From positions 1 through 64,000 of the forward strand of contig CAWIBR010000022.1 of assembly GCA_963834425.1 (NCBI GenBank): a stretch of DNA of 64,000 nt, written 5' to 3'. This stretch comes from CAVURS01 sp963834425 (lineage in GTDB: Bacteria; Actinomycetota; Actinomycetes; Actinomycetales; CAVURS01). Positions 27,910 through 35,399 of this stretch are shown here, in pieces. The notes below the pieces were generated by a model. That model was not told where the DNA came from and did not search any database. It saw only the letters and a program-made list of their open reading frames with translations. The position numbers and the translations under genes are program-made. Positions within the stretch are counted from its first letter, which is position 1, and each line of letters starts with the position of its first letter.

Positions 27910-28425
27910 TCAGGCGGTGTACGACGAGGCGCCGCCGGGCATGGCCGCGAGCAGCGCCCGCGCGTTCTCGGCGAACTTGTGCTCGACCAGCACCTCGTAA
28001 CGCGTGGCCACGACCTGGCTGACAGAGGTGAAGTCGCGCCGGCCGCCGGTGGCGGCGTAGCCGACCACGGCCCACACCGCGAAGAACACCGCGCCGAAGA
28101 CGGCCGAGCTGAGGACCAGCGGCAGGAAGCTCGTCGATGAGTCGGAGAAGAAGCTGAGCAGGAAGCCCACGAGCAGCCCGAACCACAGGCCCGAGACCGC
28201 ACCGGCCATCGTTGCCTTGCCATAGGTCAACCGTCCGGTGACCCGCTCGATCTGCTTGAGCTCGGTCCCGACGATCATGCAGTTCTGCACCGGGAACTGC
28301 TGGTCCGAGAGGTAGTCGACGGCCCGTTGCGCGTCGTCGTACTTCTCGAAGACCCCGAGCGACATCGGGTACTCCAGGGCCAGGGCGGGGCGGGTCACCC
28401 GCCCGGCTCCCATGGGTCCGGCCAC
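27910..28425 (-). CDS. General stress protein (YflT-like domain with two membrane helices)
   Basis: 171 residues. The N-terminal domain GVFEKYDDAQRAVDYLSDQQFP matches the YflT/general-stress fold; two hydrophobic segments follow (about 76-97 and 101-123), then a soluble tail. Members are induced by heat and envelope stress, and their molecular role is unclear. The GTG at 28425 is supported by GGAGGTGAG 7 nt upstream. It is convergent with pepP, 9 bp apart. Confidence 0.8.
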   Translation of the reverse strand: MAGPMGAGRVTRPALALEYPMSLGVFEKYDDAQRAVDYLSDQQFPVQNCMIVGTELKQIERVTGRLTYGKATMAGAVSGLWFGLLVGFLLSFFSDSSTSFLPLVLSSAVFGAVFFAVWAVVGYAATGGRRDFTSVSQVVATRYEVLVEHKFAENARALLAAMPGGASSYTA

Positions 28426-28522
28426 GACAGCTCACCTCCGTTGCGAGCGGCCCGGCTCGTCCGCGACCGCGGTACGACGATGTTCCTACCGTAGTCTGGA
28501 CGTCTGCTGGGAGCGACGAACC

Positions 28523-29728
28523 CTAGCCCTTGAAGCGGTACTCCTCCAGCAGGCGCCGGCCGATGATCATCCGCTGGATGTCGGCCGTCCCCTCACCGAT
28601 CAGCAGCATCGGCGCCTCGCGGTAGAGCCGCTCGATCTCGTACTCCTTGGAGTAGCCGTAGCCGCCGTGGATCCGGAACGAGTCCTCGACGACCTGCGCG
28701 CAGTACTCGCTGGCCAGGTACTTCGCCATCCCGGCCTCCAGATCGTTGCGCTCACCGGAGTCCTTGGTGCGCGCGGCCAGCACCATCATCTGGTGGGCCG
28801 CCTCGACCTTGGTGGCCATCTCGGCGATCCGGAAGAGCACGGCCTGGTGCTCGGCGATCTTCTTGCCGAAGGTCTCGCGTTGCTGGGCGTAGGCCGTGCC
28901 GAGCTCGAAGGCCCGCATCGCCACCCCGCAGGCGCGGGCGGCCACGTTGACCCGACCGACCTCCACGCCGTCCATCATCTGGTAGAAGCCGCGCCCGGGC
29001 TCGCCGCCGAGGAGCTGGTCAGTTGTCGTGTGGTAATCATCGAAGATGAGCTCGGTCGTGTCGACGCCCTTGTAGCCCATCTTGTCGATCTTGCCCGGCA
29101 CCGTGACGCCCGGCGCCGTCTCGCCGAAGCCCGGCTCCTTGTCGACCAGGAACGTCGACATGCCCTTGTGCGGCGACGGCGAGTTCGGGTCGCTGCGGGT
29201 CAGGACCGCGACCAGGTTGGCCGATCCGCCGTTGGTCAGCCACATCTTCTGGCCGTTGATGGTCCAGCCGTCGCCGCCGTCGGCATCAGGCACGGCCCGG
29301 GTCTTGATGCCGGAAACGTCCGAGCCGCAACCCGGTTCGCTCATCGAGAAGGCCCCGCGCACCTCCCCGGTCGCCATCCGCGGCAGGTAGCGCTGCTTCT
29401 GCTCCTCGGTGCCGTGCTGCAGCAGCATCCAGGCCACGATGAAGTGCGTGTTGATGATCCCGCTGACGCTCATCCAGCCCCGGGCGATCTGCTCGACCGT
29501 CAGGGCATAGGTCAGCAGGGACTCCCCCAACCCGCCGTACTCCTCGGGGATCATCAGGCCGAAGATCCCCATCTCCTTCATGCCCTCGACGATCTCCGTG
29601 GGGTACTCGTCGGCATGCTCGAGCTGGGTCGCCACCGGCAGGATCTGCTCATCAACAAATACCCGCACGAGCGCCAACAACTCGACCTGGTCCTCGCTCA
29701 GCCCGTCCGTGTGCAGCAGCCGCCCCAT
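28523..29728 (-). CDS. Acyl-CoA dehydrogenase (methylsuccinyl-CoA dehydrogenase candidate)
   Basis: 401 residues. Flavin and substrate motifs: FSMSEPGCGSDVSGIKTRA, GQKMWLTNGG, QRETFGKKIAEHQAV, and near the C-terminus IGEGTADIQRMII, where Glu is the expected base. It oxidises an acyl-CoA to the 2-enoyl-CoA. With MaoC and Mcl-type genes nearby, (2S)-methylsuccinyl-CoA of the ethylmalonyl-CoA pathway is a reasonable but unproven substrate. The ATG at 29728 has GAGGAGG upstream. Confidence 0.92.
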   Translation of the reverse strand: MGRLLHTDGLSEDQVELLALVRVFVDEQILPVATQLEHADEYPTEIVEGMKEMGIFGLMIPEEYGGLGESLLTYALTVEQIARGWMSVSGIINTHFIVAWMLLQHGTEEQKQRYLPRMATGEVRGAFSMSEPGCGSDVSGIKTRAVPDADGGDGWTINGQKMWLTNGGSANLVAVLTRSDPNSPSPHKGMSTFLVDKEPGFGETAPGVTVPGKIDKMGYKGVDTTELIFDDYHTTTDQLLGGEPGRGFYQMMDGVEVGRVNVAARACGVAMRAFELGTAYAQQRETFGKKIAEHQAVLFRIAEMATKVEAAHQMMVLAARTKDSGERNDLEAGMAKYLASEYCAQVVEDSFRIHGGYGYSKEYEIERLYREAPMLLIGEGTADIQRMIIGRRLLEEYRFKG

Positions 29729-29815
29729 CGCGCTCCTCCTCGAGTCGTCACCGCGAGTATGTCGACCGGTGTCGCCCGACGGCACCCGCAAACGGTGTGA
29801 CGCCAACCACGGCGC

Positions 29816-30280
29816 TCAGCGGGGAAGGGGCTCCTGGCCCGGCTGGGCGGCGATGATGTCGCGCAGGAAATCCCGGATCACCTGCTGCTGCCGCGCGGAG
29901 TAGGTCGCGAGCACCTCGCGCAACCGGGTCGACTGCTCGACGTAGTAGGGCCCGAGGGTTCGGAAGAGGTGCTCGTCGTCGACCTCGACGATCACCTTGC
30001 GCCGGTCCTTGGCGTCCCGTGCGCGCCGGACCATGTGCAGCGCCTCCAACCGGTCGATCACCCCGGTCACGGTCGCGCTCGGCAGCTGGGCGAGGGTCGC
30101 GATCTGGCCGGCGGTCAGGGGCCCGTGCAGCTGGCACAGCCCCAGAACCTGAGCGTCCCGGATGTTCATGCCGGTTCGCTCGGCCACCTCGTAGTTGAAG
30201 AGCACGGCCGAGGCGATGACCTGCCGGATGCCGACCTCGATCTGGTCGGCGATCGCGTCGCCCGGCTCAGCCTTCGCCAA
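29816..30280 (-). CDS. MarR family regulator of the adjacent MFS exporter
   Basis: 154 residues with the winged helix-turn-helix MNIRDAQVLGLCQLHGPLTAGQIATL...SATVTGVIDRLEALHMVRRARDAKDRR (spread over about 38-96). It is divergent from an MFS transporter, and the 109-bp gap contains inverted repeats. This is the standard local-repressor arrangement: ligand binding would release the promoter and induce efflux. Ligand unknown. Confidence 0.9.
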   Translation of the reverse strand: MAKAEPGDAIADQIEVGIRQVIASAVLFNYEVAERTGMNIRDAQVLGLCQLHGPLTAGQIATLAQLPSATVTGVIDRLEALHMVRRARDAKDRRKVIVEVDDEHLFRTLGPYYVEQSTRLREVLATYSARQQQVIRDFLRDIIAAQPGQEPLPR

Positions 30281-30311
30281 CGGACTTGCCTTTCTCTCGG
30301 TTCTGCGTAAT

Positions 30312-30343
30312 ATTCGGTCAGTCGAATCTTTCGGATCACCGAA
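30312..30343. promoter_or_regulatory. Candidate MarR operators
   Basis: Two adjacent inverted repeats: ATTCG-N6-CGAAT (30312-30327) and TTCGG-N4-CCGAA (30330-30343), followed by a related half-site ACCGAAC at 30355-30361. They lie in the divergent marR/MFS gap, which is more A/T-rich than its surroundings. Assignment to this MarR is inferred from position. Confidence 0.5.
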
Positions 30344-30389
30344 CTATCCGAGCAACCGAACCAACTGTAACCCCGCGGAGGCACCCGAG

Positions 30390-31850
30390 ATGACAGCCAC
30401 ACCCAGCACCGAGCAACCGTTGAACCCCCGCCGATGGCTGATCGCCGCGGTGATGATGGTCGCGGCGTTGATGGACCTGCTCGACGGCACGGTCGTCAAC
30501 GTGGCCCTGCCCACGATCCAGCGTGACCTGCACGCCACCGGCGACCAGCTGGCCTGGGTCGTCTCGGGCTACCTGCTGGCCTTCGCCGCGTGCCTCATCA
30601 CGGCCGGCCAGCTCGGCGACCGCTTTGGCCGGCGCAAGCTGTTCCTGATCGGGACGGCGGCCTTCGGCCTGGCCAGCCTGGCCAGCGCCGCGGCCCAGAC
30701 TCCGGGTCAGCTCATCGCCTTCCGGGTGCTGCAAGGCGCAGCCGCCGCCACCGTCGCGCCGCAGGTGCTCGCGACCTTCCGGGTGATCTTCGCGCCGCAG
30801 GAGCGGGGCAAGGCCTTCGCGATGTACGGCGCAGTCGGCGGCCTGGCCGCATCGGTCGGCCTGATCGCCGGCGGCGCGCTCACGTCCGCGGACCTCTTCG
30901 GCACCGGCTGGCGGATGATCTTCCTGGTCAACGTGCCGATCGCGATCGCCGTCTTCGTCATCTCCCTGGTCCTGGTGCCGGAGACCCGGATCGCCAACCC
31001 GTTGCGCCCCGACCTGGCCGGCACGGTCCTGATGGCGGCCGGCATCGTCGCCGTGGTCTATCCGCTGCTGGAGGGCCAGCGGCATGGCTGGCCGCTGTGG
31101 TGCTGGGCCCTGCTCGCCGCCGGCATCGCCGCCCTGGTCGGACTCTTCGTCGTCGACTCCCGGCACCAGGAGCGAGGCGCCGCAACGCTTTTGCCCACGC
31201 CATTGCTGAAGGTCCCGGCGTTCGGCGCCGGCATCGCGGTGCAGCTGTTCTTCTCGGCCGCGATGACCGGGTCGATCCTGGCCCTGACTCTGTGGGTGCA
31301 GTCGGGCCAAGGCTGGTCACCCATCCACGCCGGCCTGGTCATGACGTCGTTCGCTCTCGGCACGATCATCACCGCGCCCATGTCCGAAGGCCTCGCTCCG
31401 AGGTTCGGCCGCGCCGTCCTGGCCTTCGGCGCCCTGCTGATGGCGGCCGGCACCGCAGCGCTGTGGCTCGCCGCCGAACACTCGACCCACGGCGTGAGCG
31501 CGTGGCAGCTGGCCCCGCCACTGCTGGTCGCCGGCCTGGGCCTGGGGCTGCTCGTCGTACCGCTCATCAACGTCGTCTTGGTCGCCGTGCCCGTCCACCA
31601 GGCCGGTTCGGCCTCGGGCCTGTTCAGCACGGCCCAGCAGCTGGGCGGGGCGGTGGGCGTGGCCGTCATCAGCTCGGTCTTCTTCGCCTGGCTTCCGGGC
31701 CACGGCTTCGCGTCGGCGTTCGCCCACTCCGCGCCGTACGCCGTGATCGGCTACCTGGTCTGTGCCGGCTTGTGCTTCCTGCTGCCGAAGACGGCGGTCG
31801 AGGGTGTGCCCGGAGCCGACGTCGACGAGGACGCGGTGCTGGTTGGTTGA
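30390..31850 (+). CDS. MFS drug exporter, DHA2 (14-TMS) family
   Basis: 486 residues, strongly hydrophobic, about 14 membrane helices. Signature LLDGTVVNVALPTIQRDL in helix 1 and GQLGDRFGRRKLFLIG in the loop after helix 2 place it with EmrB/QacA proton-driven multidrug exporters. The ATG at 30390 follows GGAGG. Its divergent MarR neighbour and operator-like repeats suggest substrate-inducible expression. The substrate cannot be predicted. Confidence 0.92.
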   Translation: MTATPSTEQPLNPRRWLIAAVMMVAALMDLLDGTVVNVALPTIQRDLHATGDQLAWVVSGYLLAFAACLITAGQLGDRFGRRKLFLIGTAAFGLASLASAAAQTPGQLIAFRVLQGAAAATVAPQVLATFRVIFAPQERGKAFAMYGAVGGLAASVGLIAGGALTSADLFGTGWRMIFLVNVPIAIAVFVISLVLVPETRIANPLRPDLAGTVLMAAGIVAVVYPLLEGQRHGWPLWCWALLAAGIAALVGLFVVDSRHQERGAATLLPTPLLKVPAFGAGIAVQLFFSAAMTGSILALTLWVQSGQGWSPIHAGLVMTSFALGTIITAPMSEGLAPRFGRAVLAFGALLMAAGTAALWLAAEHSTHGVSAWQLAPPLLVAGLGLGLLVVPLINVVLVAVPVHQAGSASGLFSTAQQLGGAVGVAVISSVFFAWLPGHGFASAFAHSAPYAVIGYLVCAGLCFLLPKTAVEGVPGADVDEDAVLVG

Positions 31851-31886
31851 CCGGCCCGCGACCTCGCCGCCGTCGACACCGGGCGG

Positions 31887-32513
31887 TCAGGGAGCGAGGA
31901 GCAGTGGGTGGGAGTGCCCGTGCTCGTCCGTCACGGTGAGCGGTTCGCCGGCCGGTGTGCGCGCCTGGATCCACGGGCCGCCGCCGCCCCCACCGCCGGG
32001 AGCGGCGCTCCAGCGAAGGGCCAGGTTTCCGCCGTCGCTCCAATGCGCCACCCGACTGGCCTGCACGTGGTTCGGGCCGTACTCCCAGGTGAACCAGTAG
32101 CCCACGTGGTAGGACCCGGTGGAACTGCCGTGGAACCAGAACGCGGGCGGGTCGCTGGCGTTGTTGACCGTGATCTTGATCTTGTCGTCGCCGACACCGG
32201 AGCAGTTGAAGAACTCAACCTCGAGTCGCCTCGCGTCGTTGGACAACCAGGCCGTCCAGGTGTCGATCCCCAGCCCACGGCAGATGCTCGCCGGTGCGTA
32301 GGCGTCCGGCGAGACCGCAGTAGCCCGCGCCGGCAGCGCGGCCGCGCTGGCTAACGCCAGGGCTCCGGCGCCCCCGGCGACGGCTCGGCGCAACGATCTG
32401 GAGCGTCTGGATGGCCCGCCGAGGCGACCGCCTCGACCGCTCGTGCGGTGACACCGAAGGCCTGGGTCAGCTCCTCGCGCTGTCGTCGACGGGTGATCCG
32501 CCGGTTCGTCCAT
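31887..32513 (-). CDS. Putative secreted protein with unresolved start
   Basis: The secure part is a signal-like stretch SLRRAVAGGAGALALASAA ending near PARATA, followed by an exported domain of about 130 residues rich in Trp, Tyr, Asn and Gly, a glycine run, and a His-containing tail. No family recognised. The ATG at 32513 would give an overlong n-region and overlap the upstream gene in another frame; a TTG at 32393, just before the RR pair, is an alternative. It could also be a shifted continuation of the small membrane gene upstream. Confidence 0.5.
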   Translation of the reverse strand: MDEPADHPSTTARGADPGLRCHRTSGRGGRLGGPSRRSRSLRRAVAGGAGALALASAAALPARATAVSPDAYAPASICRGLGIDTWTAWLSNDARRLEVEFFNCSGVGDDKIKITVNNASDPPAFWFHGSSTGSYHVGYWFTWEYGPNHVQASRVAHWSDGGNLALRWSAAPGGGGGGGPWIQARTPAGEPLTVTDEHGHSHPLLLAP

Positions 32514-32608
32514 CGCAGGACGCCGAAGGCGGCCATGGTCAGGACGGCCAGGATCATGACCTGCGCCCAGCCGGCAATGACGGCACCGCCCACAACGACT
32601 GTTGGCAC
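32351..32608 (-). CDS. Small single-pass membrane protein
   Basis: 85 residues: a hydrophobic N-terminal helix (about 4-29), then the basic stretch NRRITRRRQREE and a short hydrophilic tail, so probably cytoplasmic-side C-terminus. The GTG at 32608 is well supported by GGAGG 5 nt upstream. No family recognised. Its 3' end overlaps the putative secreted protein's signal region in another frame. An A/T-rich palindrome lies about 95 bp upstream. Confidence 0.55.
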   Translation of the reverse strand: MPTVVVGGAVIAGWAQVMILAVLTMAAFGVLRWTNRRITRRRQREELTQAFGVTARAVEAVASAGHPDAPDRCAEPSPGAPEPWR

Positions 32609-32700
32609 TGCTGCCTCCGATTGGGCTAGGACTCATGCAACCGGTGCGATGAAATCTCACGACTGCCCCCTTACGTCAGGACCACGCCACCGCGGCGTGC

Positions 32701-32714
32701 ATACTTATAAGTAT
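32701..32714. promoter_or_regulatory. A/T-rich 14-bp perfect palindrome
   Basis: ATACTTATAAGTAT is fully self-complementary and stands out in very high-GC DNA. It lies in the 157-bp gap between the Mcl-type lyase stop and the small membrane gene, so it is positioned as an operator for the latter. No regulator gene is adjacent. Confidence 0.5.
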
Positions 32715-32765
32715 CATCAAGGGCGGCGAAAGGGCTAGACCCGGGCGGAAGGGATCACATCGGGC

Positions 32766-33728
32766 TCAGGCCGGAGGGCTCCACCGCACGCCGCGCTGCA
32801 GACCGGCGGCGCGGCCCTTGGCGGCCAGCACGATGGCCATCTTGCGGGACGCCTCGTCGATCATCTCGTCCCCGAGCATGACTGCACCCAGGCCGCCGCC
32901 GGCCGCGGAGGTGAAGTAGTCGTAGGCGTCCAGGATGTTCTCGGCGTGGTCGTAGTCCTCCTGCCGGGGGCTATAGACCTCGTTGGCCGCGTCCAGCTGA
33001 CCGGGATGCAGGACCCACTTGCCGTCGAAACCGAGCGCGGCCGAGCGTTGCGCGACCCGCCGGAACCCTTCGACGTCGCGGATCTGCAGGTACGGCCCGT
33101 CGATGGCCTGCTTCCCAAAAGCCCTGGCCGCCATCAGGATTCGCATCAGGATGTAGTGGTAGGCGTCGCCCACGTCGTACCCCTGCGGTTGCTCGCCGAC
33201 GACGAGGCTCTTCATGTTGATCGAGGCCATGAAGTCGGCCGGCCCGAAGATGATCGTCTCCACCCGGGGGCTGGCGGCAGCGATCGCGTCGACGTTGACC
33301 AGGCCGAGGGCGTTCTCGATCTGGGCCTCGATGCCGATCCGCCCGACCTGGTAGCCGTTGGCCCGTTCGAGCTGGGTCAACAGCAGGTCCAGCGCGACGA
33401 CCTGGTCGGCGCTTTGCACCTTGGGCAGCATGATCGCGTCGAGGTCGGCACCCGCGCCGTCGACCACCTCGATCACGTCCGCGTAGGTCCACTGGGTGGT
33501 CCAGTCGTTGACCCGGACCGTGCGGACCTTGCCCTCGAAGCCGCCCTCGGTGAGCGCGGCCACGATGTTCTTGCGGGCGTCCGGCTTAGCGATCGGTGCG
33601 ACCGCGTCCTCGAGGTCCAGGAAGACCTGGTCGGCCGGCAGCCCGCGCGCCTTGTCCAGCATCTTGGGGCTGGATCCGGGCACGGCCAGGTTGGAGCGTC
33701 GCGAGCGCAGCGGCCGGTCGGTGGTCAT
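32766..33728 (-). CDS. HpcH/HpaI (CitE-like) CoA-ester lyase, malyl-/methylmalyl-CoA lyase type
   Basis: 320 residues of the CitE/Mcl TIM barrel: RSNLAVPGSSPKMLDKA, LDLEDAVAP (metal Glu/Asp), IMLPKVQSAD, IEAQIENALGLVN (second metal Glu), FGPADFMAS and KWVLHPGQL. The length and RRSNLAVPGS start fit malyl-/beta-methylmalyl-CoA lyases of the ethylmalonyl-CoA pathway better than short citrate lyase beta subunits. A TAGCGT hexamer 7 nt before the ATG suggests a leaderless mRNA. Confidence 0.88.
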   Translation of the reverse strand: MTTDRPLRSRRSNLAVPGSSPKMLDKARGLPADQVFLDLEDAVAPIAKPDARKNIVAALTEGGFEGKVRTVRVNDWTTQWTYADVIEVVDGAGADLDAIMLPKVQSADQVVALDLLLTQLERANGYQVGRIGIEAQIENALGLVNVDAIAAASPRVETIIFGPADFMASINMKSLVVGEQPQGYDVGDAYHYILMRILMAARAFGKQAIDGPYLQIRDVEGFRRVAQRSAALGFDGKWVLHPGQLDAANEVYSPRQEDYDHAENILDAYDYFTSAAGGGLGAVMLGDEMIDEASRKMAIVLAAKGRAAGLQRGVRWSPPA

Positions 33729-33800
33729 GGGCCGGACGCTACCCAGTGAGCCCGGCCAGGGTCATCGGGTCAGGACCGTGACGTTGGTTACGGGGCTTGG

Positions 33801-34754
33801 TCAGCCGGCCGGCTCGGGTGCACTCGGCGAGGGGTTGGCCCGGCGGCTGAGCACGACCAGCGCAATGCCGACGAGGACCAGGGCCGCCCCGGGAATGATC
33901 AGCGCGGGGGGCTCCTGCCCGAGCCAGACCCAGGCCACGAGAGCGGCCCCGGGCGCCTCCAACAGGATCGCCAGCGAGACCGTCGTCGCTCCGGCCGAAG
34001 CGAGCGCGCGGTTGAGCAAGGTGTGCCCGAGCAGCTGCGCGCACAGGGTGAGCAACAGCAGCTGCCCCCAGGTCTTCGCGTCGTAGCCCGGCCCGGCGAT
34101 CGACTGACCTGCGACCAGGCAGACCGCGAGCAGCACCACCGAGCAGACGGAGTACGCCGCCAAGGTGTAGGTCGCGGTGCTCATGCTTCGCCGAGCGCTC
34201 TCGCCCATCGTCACGTAGACCGCACCGGCCATGCCGCCCAAGAGCGCGATCAGGTCGCCCACGAGGGCCCGCCCCGACCGACCGGCGTCGACGCCGGTCA
34301 CCAGCAGCACGCCGCACATGGCGACGCCCACGCCGACCAGCACGCCACGGGGCACCGGGCGCCCCCGAAGCCGATCCAGCACGACCGTCCAGATGGGGGT
34401 CGTCGTCACGAGCGCGGTCGACGCTGCGATCGTCGTCATGCGCAGGCTCGGGATCCACAAAGCGAAGTGCACGGCGAGCGCGACTCCGGCCAGGGCGGCG
34501 GTGATCAGGCGCGCACGGCTGCCGTGGAACAGGCCGAGCCACTCCTGGCGGTCCCGGACGAGGACGTAGGGCGCACTCAGGATTGCGCCGAATGCGTTGC
34601 GCCAGAAGGCGACTGCCAGCGCGGGCACCGTGATGGCCACCACCAGCGGAGCGGAGAACGAGATGCCGGTGATGGCGACCGCGATCAGCGCGAAGGTCAC
34701 GCCGGGACCGTCCACCGAGGGCGCCGAGGTGGCCTCGGGCCTCTCGTCAGTCAC
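33801..34754 (-). CDS. EamA/DMT family permease
   Basis: 317 residues with ten hydrophobic segments in two EamA halves, ending in a short Pro/Ser-rich tail. Drug/metabolite transporters of this type export small metabolites or amino acids; the substrate is unknown. The GTG at 34754 shares a 26-bp gap with the divergent gene at 34781; CACAGT lies 6 nt upstream. Confidence 0.88.
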   Translation of the reverse strand: MTDERPEATSAPSVDGPGVTFALIAVAITGISFSAPLVVAITVPALAVAFWRNAFGAILSAPYVLVRDRQEWLGLFHGSRARLITAALAGVALAVHFALWIPSLRMTTIAASTALVTTTPIWTVVLDRLRGRPVPRGVLVGVGVAMCGVLLVTGVDAGRSGRALVGDLIALLGGMAGAVYVTMGESARRSMSTATYTLAAYSVCSVVLLAVCLVAGQSIAGPGYDAKTWGQLLLLTLCAQLLGHTLLNRALASAGATTVSLAILLEAPGAALVAWVWLGQEPPALIIPGAALVLVGIALVVLSRRANPSPSAPEPAG

Positions 34755-34780
34755 GGGGGCACTGTGTCAGGCTCGGTGCC

Positions 34781-35362
34781 GTGAGCGAAACGGGTCCGGG
34801 CGCGGCGCCGCCGGCCACGGCCGCCGTCGACTACGCCGGGATGACGGCACTCGTCGGCGAGGCCGCTAGCAAGAGCAGCCTGCTGTGGGTGCGCCCGACC
34901 CCGGAGCGCGCGTGGCCGGCGTGGTACGTCTGGCGGGAGCCCTCGGCGTACGTCGTGAGCGGGCCGGGCGAGCAGCAACTGCCGGCGCTGGCCGGCGACG
35001 TGGACCTGATCCTGCGCAGCAAGGACACCTGGGCCCGGCTACTGACCCTGCGCGCGGTCGCGACTGTGGTCGCGCCCGACGATCCGGACTGGCCGGAGAT
35101 CGCGACGGCGCTGAAGGCCGAACGACTCAACGCCCCCGACCCGGACGGGCTGCTCGACCGGTGGGCGGCTGCCGCCACGATCACTCGGATCACCCCGACC
35201 GGCGGCGTGGTCGAGAGCCCCGGCTCGTACGACGACTCCTCAGGCGCCGCGGCTCCCCCGGCCAGCGAGGCCACCACGACGCGGTGGGCCCCCTGGCACG
35301 TCGGCGGCCGGCGCACGACTCGGCGCAACGCGCGCAAGATCGCCCGCCGCGGCCGCGAGTAG
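34781..35362 (+). CDS. Conserved actinobacterial hypothetical protein (Rv1231c-like)
   Basis: 193 residues. A well-conserved-looking core (SSLLWVRPTPERAWPAWYVW, YVVSGPGEQQLPAL, LILRSKDTWARLL, ATVVAPDDPDWPEIATAL) is followed by a basic tail ending RRTTRRNARKIARRGRE. No catalytic motif is recognised. By position before CBS/MgtE, DUF1003 and mrp genes it matches Rv1231c. The GTG start has no ribosome site; CAGGCT lies 7 nt upstream, so it may be leaderless. Confidence 0.78.
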   Translation: MSETGPGAAPPATAAVDYAGMTALVGEAASKSSLLWVRPTPERAWPAWYVWREPSAYVVSGPGEQQLPALAGDVDLILRSKDTWARLLTLRAVATVVAPDDPDWPEIATALKAERLNAPDPDGLLDRWAAAATITRITPTGGVVESPGSYDDSSGAAAPPASEATTTRWAPWHVGGRRTTRRNARKIARRGRE

Positions 35363-35399
35363 CCCGGGATTTCCGACCCGGCTGACTAGCCTGGGCACC

